From JBDRHL01 sp043816955 (lineage in GTDB: Bacteria; Planctomycetota; Phycisphaerae; Sedimentisphaerales; CAYZTY01): a DNA stretch of 26,953 nucleotides. A program made the position numbers and the translations under genes. The notes beneath the pieces were generated by a model that was given only the letters and a program-made list of their open reading frames with translations, did no database searches and was not told the origin of the DNA. The number at the start of each line of letters is the position of its first letter. Within the stretch, counting starts at the first letter, position 1. Where the stretch lies: the NCBI GenBank assembly GCA_043816955.1, contig JBDRHL010000186.1, forward strand, positions 1 through 26,953, given 5' to 3'. Shown piece after piece: positions 8,696 through 14,963 of the stretch.

Positions 8696-9547
8696 CTACT
8701 TACTGTGCCACCACAGAGAATCAAGCGTATGTTGTACTCCGGAATAACGCCCTACACCCAGTATCGCATAGACCTCGTAAACCACATCTGCCAGCTTATA
8801 TATCCTCTGGTCCTTCCGCAGAATCTGCAGCTTGCCTGCATGACCGTCAACCCACGCGATATTAACCGCGCCAAAATGCCGCGGATCAGCTACATAATAC
8901 GGTGCATACGGGAGCGGTTGGTCATAACACGCCTGACAACCCTTAAACTTATCCCACGCGCAAGCCGTATCAATATGATGGATCGTTTCACTCGGCCTCT
9001 TTATCATGCTCATGTTAGGTGTATTCCATAAGTGTGCGTACGTTACCGGGCCCCTTCTGCCTCCCCCGGACCCACCCTGGCTGCTATTGACCCTGTCATC
9101 AGTGCCGAGGTTGATCCAGTTGTAGCCAATATTGACAGCGCGATTAGCACCTTCAATACCTCCATAACGAGGGTCAGGGTGATCTACCGCCATCTGCCAG
9201 TACTTCCATGATTCCCCCGCCCGGCAAATAAAAGCCTTCACATCCGCAACGTACTTCATCCTTACAAGCTCTGTGGTATATCGGCCGGTCACACCAGCTT
9301 GCATTGATGCTGCGGTTGGTTCACAGCCTAAATAGTAAGGAATGCATCGGTCTCTATAATCCTGACCATATAACACCCAGCCATAGCTGACCTGCTTCAT
9401 ATTCGACAGACATATTACCGCTTTGGCCTGGTCACGCACCCGGTTCAGGGCCGGCACCAGTATCGACAGCAGCACCGCAATGATTGCGATTACAACCAGC
9501 AGTTCAACTAATGTGAATCCCGCCATCCCTTGGCTGGTTCGCTTCAT
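8696..9547 (-). CDS. Prepilin-type N-terminal cleavage/methylation protein with H-X9-DG motif (pseudopilin-like), copy 1
   Basis: The 283-residue protein has a prepilin peptidase site in MKRTSQGMAG followed by FTLVELLVVIAIIAVLLSIL, and the H-X9-DG motif in HFGAVNIAWVDGH. It forms a tandem pair with the following gene, from which it differs mainly in the leader and a Gly-rich loop (QGGSGGGRRGP). I chose ATG at 9547, which has AAGGG eight bases upstream and gives a ten-residue leader; the GTG at 9571 would lengthen the leader with no better signal. Only 37 bases separate it from the stop codon of the GntR-type regulator, so the two are probably co-transcribed. Such proteins are very numerous in Phycisphaerae and are predicted to be minor pilin-like subunits; their exact role is not known. 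Confidence 0.85.
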   Translation of the reverse strand: MKRTSQGMAGFTLVELLVVIAIIAVLLSILVPALNRVRDQAKAVICLSNMKQVSYGWVLYGQDYRDRCIPYYLGCEPTAASMQAGVTGRYTTELVRMKYVADVKAFICRAGESWKYWQMAVDHPDPRYGGIEGANRAVNIGYNWINLGTDDRVNSSQGGSGGGRRGPVTYAHLWNTPNMSMIKRPSETIHHIDTACAWDKFKGCQACYDQPLPYAPYYVADPRHFGAVNIAWVDGHAGKLQILRKDQRIYKLADVVYEVYAILGVGRYSGVQHTLDSLWWHSK

Positions 9548-9584
9548 TTTTATACCCTTAATCTTAATCACTCATACCGCTGTT

Positions 9585-10736
9585 TTAGCTGCCTTGTGAA
9601 GGCTCAGCCGTCGTCTCGCCCGGATGGAACTCTACCGGCAATATAACCGAACGGTTTTCCACCCCTTTCCCTGTCAATTCATCAATCAGCATTTGTGCTC
9701 CACACCTTCCCATTTCTTCAAGCGGAACATAAATTGTACTGAGGCATTTACTGGTAGGCCCCGCTTCAGGAAGCTCCGTACAGCCAATAACACTTAAATC
9801 ATCCGGCACTTTAAGCCCATCCTTCTCAACCTCGTTGACAATCCTTCTCGCCAGAACGTCATCAGCCAAAAGCGCTGCTGTCGGACGCCGCTCTCTGTCC
9901 ACATTCAACAGTTCTCTCATTGCCGACAATGCCAGATCCGCATTATAGCCGACGTCACGAACGTACTCAGGATCAAAACCTATCCCATGCTTCTGCAGCG
10001 CCGTTCGCAGACCAACTAATATCTCCATACCAAGCGGATAAGTGCTTCGCGAATTCAATAGCGCTATTCTTTTGTGCCCAAGCCGTATTAGATAATCGAC
10101 CGCCTCGAAAACACCCTCACAAATATTCACCCGAACAGATAACAACGATGGAAGATGAGAGAATCTGTTACAAACAACCGTCGGTACGCCAGTCTCCGAC
10201 AAACGCTCTATCTCACTGTTGGCCAGTTCCTGCGCCGAAACCAGCAAACCCGCAACCGTACCAGGTGCAAAAATCCCAAGGATATAATCGTCAACGAAGT
10301 TCGTATTTCGTTTATCCAGTCCTGTAATACTGAAAGTGTAGTTACTGTTATCGACAACACGATGAACGCCACGGAAAATCTCAACCATCGCAGGATACGG
10401 GACCTTCTCCACCCAGCGCATATCACCGACTACACAAGCTATCAGAGAACTATTCACAGATGAGCCGCTTAACTTACCGCCCTGGCAGCTCCGAACAAAC
10501 GTCCCACTCCCATGGATGCGGTCCAATAAACCATCCTGCCGAAGGCCTTCAAGCGCTTGACGGATCGTTGAAACACTAACAGCCAGTTCCTTTGCTATCC
10601 GGGTTTCACTGGGCAGCCTTGTATTCGGCTTCAATGTACCGTCATTAATCATTTCTCTGATCTGACGCTGAACCTGCGTATACTTGGAAATACCCTTCCT
10701 GAAAGATACTCTTGGCAGCTCTAAGCCTTCTAGCAT
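9585..10736 (-). CDS. GntR-type HTH regulator with LacI/periplasmic-binding-like sensor domain
   Basis: The 383-residue protein has an N-terminal winged helix-turn-helix of the GntR family (about residues 15-80: LKPNTRLPSETRIAKELAVS, then TIRQALEGLRQDGLL and the wing IHGSGTFV). The remaining 290 residues resemble the LacI/GalR sugar-binding domain (VVCNRFSHLPSLLSV, LGHKRIALLNSR, VIGCTELPEAGP). This architecture is that of AraR-type sugar-responsive repressors. It heads the locus for the secreted proteins and very probably controls it in response to a sugar or oligosaccharide. I chose ATG at 10736 (weak GTGAG eight bases upstream) over the in-frame GTG at 10748. A near-consensus promoter lies about 50 bases upstream, so autoregulation is plausible. 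Confidence 0.88.
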   Translation of the reverse strand: MLEGLELPRVSFRKGISKYTQVQRQIREMINDGTLKPNTRLPSETRIAKELAVSVSTIRQALEGLRQDGLLDRIHGSGTFVRSCQGGKLSGSSVNSSLIACVVGDMRWVEKVPYPAMVEIFRGVHRVVDNSNYTFSITGLDKRNTNFVDDYILGIFAPGTVAGLLVSAQELANSEIERLSETGVPTVVCNRFSHLPSLLSVRVNICEGVFEAVDYLIRLGHKRIALLNSRSTYPLGMEILVGLRTALQKHGIGFDPEYVRDVGYNADLALSAMRELLNVDRERRPTAALLADDVLARRIVNEVEKDGLKVPDDLSVIGCTELPEAGPTSKCLSTIYVPLEEMGRCGAQMLIDELTGKGVENRSVILPVEFHPGETTAEPSQGS

Positions 10737-10788
10737 GATTAATCTCACTAAACTACAACAAAAAGAACCTTTGCTTCTTCGTAGAACT

Positions 10789-10817
10789 ATTAGACCAGAT
10801 TGATGACTTTATGTCAA
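10789..10817 (-). promoter_or_regulatory. Sigma-70-type promoter of the regulator/secreted-protein locus
   Basis: On the minus strand TTGACA (10812-10817) is followed after exactly 17 bases by TCTAAT (10789-10794), one mismatch from TATAAT. The predicted start lies about 45 bases before the ATG of the GntR-type regulator. It is the only strong promoter I see before the run of minus-strand genes down to 0.35 kb. Confidence 0.7.
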
Positions 10818-11058
10818 CTATTTTTTTCTTTTTACAAAAATTATCCATAATTTATCATACTAGAAAAGTCGTAAAAATAGCCTTAAATACCTAATAAACT
10901 GAAAAAACAGCTTTCCGCGAACATTATGCCCCCAAAGAACGCTTGCCACCTCCTACCCCAGACCGTAAAAGTCAGGTCACGCCAAGTCCTATGATTATAC
11001 GTAGGTCTATAGGACGCAAATCACCCCTTATGAACCTTCAAAATCAATGCCCCTATAG

Positions 11059-11110
11059 TTTGTGTGTCTACTTATTTGTGTGTCTACTTATCAGATTATC
11101 AGATTATCAG
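11059..11110. repeat. Adjacent short tandem repeats (2 x 16 bp, then 2.5 x 8 bp)
   Basis: TTTGTGTGTCTACTTA occurs twice back to back (11059-11074, 11075-11090), followed at once by TCAGATTA twice (11091-11106) and a partial third unit TCAG. Copies are exact. The units are too short and contiguous for a CRISPR array; they look like slippage-type repeats. Confidence 0.85.
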
Positions 11111-11166
11111 ACAATAAACCCCCCCAGCCACCGTAATTGCCACCGCTATCTCTTTGTAATAAACTC

Positions 11167-11189
11167 AGATACTATAATTTATGGTATCT
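11167..11189. other. AT-rich palindrome downstream of the DUF3786 gene
   Basis: AGATAC (11167-11172) mirrors GTATCT (11184-11189), and the interior (TATAATTTATG) is itself partly self-complementary, giving nine pairs of ten. It lies about 35 bases beyond the stop codon of the minus-strand DUF3786 gene. It may act as a weak terminator for that gene or as a protein-binding site; only a loose T-rich run (GTTTATT) follows on the minus strand. Confidence 0.4.
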
Positions 11190-11221
11190 ATACCTAAAAA
11201 GGCGCAAGGTGATAGATGAAC

Positions 11222-11830
11222 TTAAATACCGCCACAGAAAGGCTTTACGAGAGAATCAACAGCCAGGGTTACAGCAGCCCAAAGGGCGTCCAATGGCATA
11301 TGCATCTCCGCAGTCTGGTCGAAAAGGATCGAAACGCGAGCACCAAATTGCTCATCAGCACCCCAGATTATGAATGTCAATGGAATCCGTGGAAATACAA
11401 GTAGATTTATCGACGCATCCCCGAAAGTACACTGCACAGCGTTTAGTCGGGTGATTGCCTCATATATGAGAGTGGGGTTTGATCCAAAGGTTTTTTCCAG
11501 TCTTTCAGTTGGCAACTCGTGCGGACCACGAAAGAAAAACTGACCTCCCCGAAGGGAGTTAGCCTTGACAAGCTTATCCGCCAGCGGCAAATCCCTGGAA
11601 TTTATCAGGTACGAAAGAATACAAAGCTGCTCGAGAAACTCTGCTGGTGTTTGCTGCGAATCGGAGTGTACACCAAAAATCTCTCTGTCAGCCAGATTCA
11701 CTGTGTATTGCCTGTTCAGCAGTGTAATAACGTAACGATCAACGTCAGCCAGGTATTGACACTTTGCCCTTCGCGAAGTTTCCTGCCTGTCAAGTTCAAC
11801 TAGCTGCTGCCAAAGTTCACTATGCGCCAC
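11222..11830 (-). CDS. DUF3786-like protein, divergent from the acetyl-CoA synthase operon
   Basis: The 202-residue soluble protein has the features I associate with DUF3786: a central FFRGPHELPTERL segment, then Gly-Asp-Ala-containing strands, and a C-terminal LLVFPRIPLTFIIWGADEQF...VSILFDQTA with a final region of leucine-rich helix. The family's function is unknown. I recall it as frequent in anaerobes that carry CODH/acetyl-CoA synthase genes, and its position head-to-head with that operon supports an accessory role, perhaps in assembly or cofactor handling. The start is GTG at 11830 with AAAGGGG just upstream; no in-frame ATG gives a better N-terminus. No signal peptide, membrane segment or Cys-rich metal site is present, so it should be cytoplasmic. 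Confidence 0.7.
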   Translation of the reverse strand: MAHSELWQQLVELDRQETSRRAKCQYLADVDRYVITLLNRQYTVNLADREIFGVHSDSQQTPAEFLEQLCILSYLINSRDLPLADKLVKANSLRGGQFFFRGPHELPTERLEKTFGSNPTLIYEAITRLNAVQCTFGDASINLLVFPRIPLTFIIWGADEQFGARVSILFDQTAEMHMPLDALWAAVTLAVDSLVKPFCGGI

Positions 11831-11862
11831 AGTCCCCTTTCTTTGGAACTTAATGTTGATTT

Positions 11863-11891
11863 ATTTTAACCAACCACCAACAGGAACACAA
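11863..11891 (-). promoter_or_regulatory. Possible promoter of the DUF3786-like gene
   Basis: On the minus strand TTGTGT (11886-11891) is separated by 17 bases from TAAAAT (11863-11868), about 30 bases before the GTG start. The -10 box is good and the -35 box is weak. Confidence 0.4.
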
Positions 11892-11981
11892 TCGCCTTGT
11901 ACAAGCCCATCGTTCGCCCGACTTGTTTGATGGGGGTTTGGGAGAGGTTCTGGAAATTTCAATGCCTTAGGACTAAAGTAC

Positions 11982-12012
11982 TTGACAGATTAGATAAAAA
12001 ATAGCATATAAT
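11982..12012 (+). promoter_or_regulatory. Promoter of the Wood-Ljungdahl operon
   Basis: A perfect TTGACA (11982-11987) is followed by a perfect TATAAT (12007-12012), but with a 19-base spacer; the overlapping CATATA (12005-12010) would give 17 bases. Either way it lies about 130 bases before the first cooC and is the only strong plus-strand promoter before the ten co-directional genes. The long spacer may make it dependent on an activator. Confidence 0.6.
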
Positions 12013-12020
12013 TCACTTCT

Positions 12021-12072
12021 GTCCTTGCCCGTAAATGGCTGCTGGAGTCTACAGCAGTAGAGGTTATAGGAC
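12021..12072 (+). promoter_or_regulatory. Structured 5' leader of the Wood-Ljungdahl operon (unassigned)
   Basis: The leader starts with GTCCT (12021-12025), which pairs with AGGAC (12068-12072). Inside, CTGCTG (12039-12044) pairs with CAGCAG (12052-12057) around a seven-base loop, and GCC/GGC can form a small third helix. The remaining 70 bases to the start codon are AT-rich. I do not recognise a known riboswitch core (no cobalamin box, THF or SAM consensus). It may be a regulatory RNA element or simply a folded leader. Confidence 0.35.
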
Positions 12073-12149
12073 AAAAGAGGCATACTGTGACGAGAGTTTG
12101 TTTTTATAGTTAAAGTATCCGTTTAAGATTCACAATTGGGGCTTTGCGC

Positions 12150-13013
12150 ATGGGCATAAAGATTGCCATCGGTGGCAAAGGAGGGGTGGGAAAAACCACA
12201 GTTTGTTCTATCTGGGCACAATTGTTTGCACAAGACGGCCTTGATGTTCTCGTTATCGACGCCGATCCAAATACAAATTTATGTTCATCATTCGGCATAC
12301 CTCCCCACCAGAGTCCGGAACCGTTAATAAGAATGAAACAACTTATAAATGAACGAACGGGAACCAGCGGAGATGCTGTCGGGGATTACTTCAAGCTCAA
12401 CCCTCATGTAAGCGACCTGCCTGAAAAATACTGTCTTAACCTGCCCTTTGTTTTACCTGAAAAACAAAACTATAAAGTTTCCGCCTCTTTGAAATTACTG
12501 GTTCTCGGAGGCATTACTCAAGGCGGCGCCGGCTGCGCGTGTCCCGAAGGTGCGTTTCTAAGGGCCTTGCTTACCCACTCCATATTATACCGTCAGGAGA
12601 TGGTCATCGTCGATCTCGCTGCAGGCGTGGAATTTTTCGGTAGAGCAAGCATCCAGGGAATTGATGCCCTGGTTATTGTTGTCGAGCCGGGCAGCAGAAG
12701 TATTGATACTGCAATAAATATTGCGAAAATGGCAAAAGACCTTGGAGTAAACCGTATTGCTGCAATCGCAAACAAGGTTTCAGAACCTGCCCAGTTAGCT
12801 GATATAAAATCACAGCTTAAAGATATGCATATCTTAGGTTCCGTCACTTACAGCCCGCTGATACAGCAAGCTGATCTGCAGCGCAAGGTTGTTTTTGAAG
12901 TAGATTCTCAAACAGTTAACCAGCTCGACCAGGCACGCAATATATTACTGGATACCTTATTTTCACAGGCAGATAATCCCATCAGTCAAAAAAATATTCA
13001 TGATCGGAATTAA
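12150..13013 (+). CDS. cooC: CO dehydrogenase maturation ATPase, CooC family (first copy)
   Basis: The 287-residue MinD/ParA-type ATPase has the deviant Walker A GGKGGVGKT (8-16, with signature Lys10 and Lys15), DADPNTNLC (38-45) and the C-x-C pair Cys129/Cys131 in GCACPEG. CooC dimers bind metal through this pair and help insert nickel into the CODH C-cluster. It is longer than the second copy because of an insertion at about residues 55-112. The segment after the second Asp reads DLAAGVEFFGR, where typical CooC proteins have D-x-E-A-G-x-E-H-L; the Glu and His are replaced. I chose ATG at 12150 with GGGG nine bases upstream over the TTG at 12144. First gene of the operon; two bases separate it from the ferredoxin gene. 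Confidence 0.88.
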   Translation: MGIKIAIGGKGGVGKTTVCSIWAQLFAQDGLDVLVIDADPNTNLCSSFGIPPHQSPEPLIRMKQLINERTGTSGDAVGDYFKLNPHVSDLPEKYCLNLPFVLPEKQNYKVSASLKLLVLGGITQGGAGCACPEGAFLRALLTHSILYRQEMVIVDLAAGVEFFGRASIQGIDALVIVVEPGSRSIDTAINIAKMAKDLGVNRIAAIANKVSEPAQLADIKSQLKDMHILGSVTYSPLIQQADLQRKVVFEVDSQTVNQLDQARNILLDTLFSQADNPISQKNIHDRN

Positions 13014-13015
13014 AA

Positions 13016-13552
13016 ATGGGTAAACAAATCGTAGTTAATATAGAAAAATGCCTTGCCTGCAAAAGCTGTGAAATCGCCTGCGCCCTGGCTCATTCAGAAT
13101 CCGGGGAACTTCATGAGGCAATCACAGAATCACCAAAACCAAAAAAGATGGTAAACGTCGAATCTGCAGGCGATTTCGGCGTTCCGATTCAGTGCCGTCA
13201 CTGTGAAGCCCCCCCTTGTGTCGAAATATGCCCGACAGATGCTATTCAAAAACTCCAGGAAGACGGAACAGTTGTCGTTGATCAGGACCTTTGCATCGGC
13301 TGTAAACTCTGCATGTTGATCTGCCCCTTCGGCATATTACAAATCGGCCCTCAAGGCCGGGCCATAATAAAATGCGATATGTGCCTTGAACGGCTGAAAC
13401 AGGGCAAAGACCCTGCCTGTGTCGAGGCTTGTCCAACCAAGGGGCTAAAACTGGTTTCTATTGAAGAGTTTGTAAAATCCAGACGTCGTAATGTCTCTGA
13501 AAAGCTTAAAGAGCAGTCAGCTTCGAAAAAGATGGGAATGCCTGAAGAATAA
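13016..13552 (+). CDS. cooF: CooF-like 4Fe-4S ferredoxin with four cluster motifs
   Basis: The 178-residue protein has 16 cysteines in the four groups of the CooF/HycB type: C12-C15-C18-C22, C60-C63-C68-C72, C93-C96-C99-C103 and C120-C123-C135-C139, enough for four [4Fe-4S] clusters. CooF carries electrons from CO dehydrogenase to partner enzymes. Here it is followed, with a one-base TAATG overlap, by a flavoprotein oxidoreductase, and then by cooS, the known CODH-ferredoxin-FNOR arrangement. The C-terminal tail of about 38 residues is Lys/Ser-rich and carries no cluster ligands. No signal peptide or Tat motif is present, so it is cytoplasmic. The start ATG at 13016 lies two bases after the cooC stop, which implies translational coupling. 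Confidence 0.88.
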   Translation: MGKQIVVNIEKCLACKSCEIACALAHSESGELHEAITESPKPKKMVNVESAGDFGVPIQCRHCEAPPCVEICPTDAIQKLQEDGTVVVDQDLCIGCKLCMLICPFGILQIGPQGRAIIKCDMCLERLKQGKDPACVEACPTKGLKLVSIEEFVKSRRRNVSEKLKEQSASKKMGMPEE

Positions 13553-14937
13553 TGCAGTATGAAAATTCACAAACGGTGCGAAAAGTCGTCGTAATAGGTG
13601 GAAGTGCTGCGGGTATGATGGCTGCCATAGCAGCCGCAAAACAGGACCCATCGGCTCGGGTAACCATTATAAGTTCTGATGCCATCGCTTACCGCAGACC
13701 CGGCATACCGGCGCTGATTGCCGGATATATTGCCGGCCCTGAAGATGTTGCAATCTGCTCAAACCAGACATTGAACCGGTATAACATAAAATTAATTTGC
13801 CCCGCTGATGCCCTTGATATTGACCCGGGCCAAAAGACTATTACCATTCAAACAAATAACAAAAAACAAAACATCAATTTCACCGCTACGGTATTGGCAA
13901 CAGGAGGGCATCCTCTTATCGCGAAAATCCCGGGTTCCGACAAAAAAGGTGTTTGTACATTTACCACCTTTGAGGCCGCCGGACAAATAGTAAAAATCGC
14001 AAAAACAGCCGATACTGCTGTTGTTATAGGCGCCGGCTTCATCGCCTTGGAAATCGCAGAGGCCCTGATGCACAAGAAAATAAAAATTTATTTCAACGTA
14101 CGCTCACGCATACTTCGAAAATTGCTTGAGCCGAACATCTCTGAATTTCTCATCGCACATTTTCAAAATAAAGGCCTTAAAATGCTTACCGATGAAGCCA
14201 TCTCTGAAATAGGTGGAAACGAGTCGGTCGAATATGTTATACATAAGAACACAAAAATTCCAGCCAGCCTCGTAATCATGGGCACAGGCGTAAAGCCCAA
14301 TGTGGAACTGGCGGCTAAGTGCGGAATCGAATTAGGCGCTTCCGGTGCAGTCAAAGTCGATAATTTCATGCAAACATCACTGCCCGGTATCTACGCAGCA
14401 GGTGATTGTGCCGAAAGTCCCGATCTGGACACCGGCAAATTTGTCTATTCTCCCCTGGGAAGTATCGGTGCTTCAGCAGGTATCTGTGCAGGGAAAAACG
14501 CCGCAGGTGCTAATTCCCGGACAACAGGTTTTATACGAGCCCAGGCCGATGAAATACTGGGTTTGCAGATATTCAGCATCGGCCATAGTTCCACAACCGC
14601 AACTGAAGTCGACCTCAAAGCACAAGTCCACACACTAACTCCCCCGGCCAACATGGAAAACAAAACAACAAAGCCGTTCGAATTGGGAGTTATACTGACT
14701 GACAGCAACGATAAAATAATCGGAGCTCAACTTGTAACCAAAAAGCATGGTTCACAATTTGCCTGGCAATTATACCAGGCTGTTTTATCAAAGGAGGAAA
14801 GAACAGGTTTCATCCGGCGATTCTCCTCTCCAAGATTAAAAATCTCGCAGGCTATGCTTAACATCTTGAATTCAGATATAATTGCTGAAAAAATCGGTCA
14901 AAATACAACGTTAAAATTGGTCCAGCAGACCAAATAA
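13552..14937 (+). CDS. FAD-dependent pyridine-nucleotide oxidoreductase (CODH-linked FNOR-type)
   Basis: The 461-residue flavoprotein has an N-terminal FAD-binding Rossmann motif (VVVIGGSAAGMM, 12-23), ATGG (117-119), a second NAD(P)-binding motif VIGAGFIALEIAEA (158-171) and the C-terminal FAD motif GIYAAGDCAE (279-288). This is the NADH oxidase/CoA-disulfide reductase fold. The redox cysteine of those enzymes is missing: the region reads YRRPGIPALI (47-56) where they have a Cys near the Leu-Pro. That fits the CODH-associated ferredoxin:NAD(P) oxidoreductase type, which would take electrons from the CooF-like protein made by the preceding gene and reduce NAD(P)+, or run in reverse. Its start overlaps the ferredoxin stop by one base. 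NADH versus NADPH preference cannot be read with confidence. Confidence 0.85.
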   Translation: MQYENSQTVRKVVVIGGSAAGMMAAIAAAKQDPSARVTIISSDAIAYRRPGIPALIAGYIAGPEDVAICSNQTLNRYNIKLICPADALDIDPGQKTITIQTNNKKQNINFTATVLATGGHPLIAKIPGSDKKGVCTFTTFEAAGQIVKIAKTADTAVVIGAGFIALEIAEALMHKKIKIYFNVRSRILRKLLEPNISEFLIAHFQNKGLKMLTDEAISEIGGNESVEYVIHKNTKIPASLVIMGTGVKPNVELAAKCGIELGASGAVKVDNFMQTSLPGIYAAGDCAESPDLDTGKFVYSPLGSIGASAGICAGKNAAGANSRTTGFIRAQADEILGLQIFSIGHSSTTATEVDLKAQVHTLTPPANMENKTTKPFELGVILTDSNDKIIGAQLVTKKHGSQFAWQLYQAVLSKEERTGFIRRFSSPRLKISQAMLNILNSDIIAEKIGQNTTLKLVQQTK

Positions 14938-14963
14938 AAAACTTTAGTGATCGGGGTAATATT

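Larger units (their letters stand above)
10818..11221. other. Non-coding stretch between the GntR locus and the DUF3786 gene
   Basis: I see no supported gene here. The part next to the promoter is AT-rich. Further right are an inverted pair GTCCTAT (10986-10992) / ATAGGAC (11009-11015), the tandem repeats at 11059-11110, and a palindrome at 11167-11189. A short open frame across part of it has low-complexity, unlikely composition. Confidence 0.6.

Noticed and set aside
9920..10463. Plus-strand frames of 135 and 102 codons opposite the GntR-type regulator
   Set aside because: They overlap a full-length regulator with intact HTH and sensor domain; their products have no recognisable motif.
11059..11110. 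CRISPR array
   Set aside because: The repeats are contiguous, only 16 and 8 bases long, with no spacers and no cas genes nearby.
11222..11404. Short plus-strand frame at 11216-11404 reading into the DUF3786 gene
   Set aside because: It is antisense to the 3' part of a gene with family features and has no supporting signal other than a nearby purine-rich string.
12021..12072. Cobalamin, THF, SAM or c-di-GMP riboswitch
   Set aside because: The fold is plausible but none of the conserved core sequences of these classes is visible, so I report only an unassigned structured leader.
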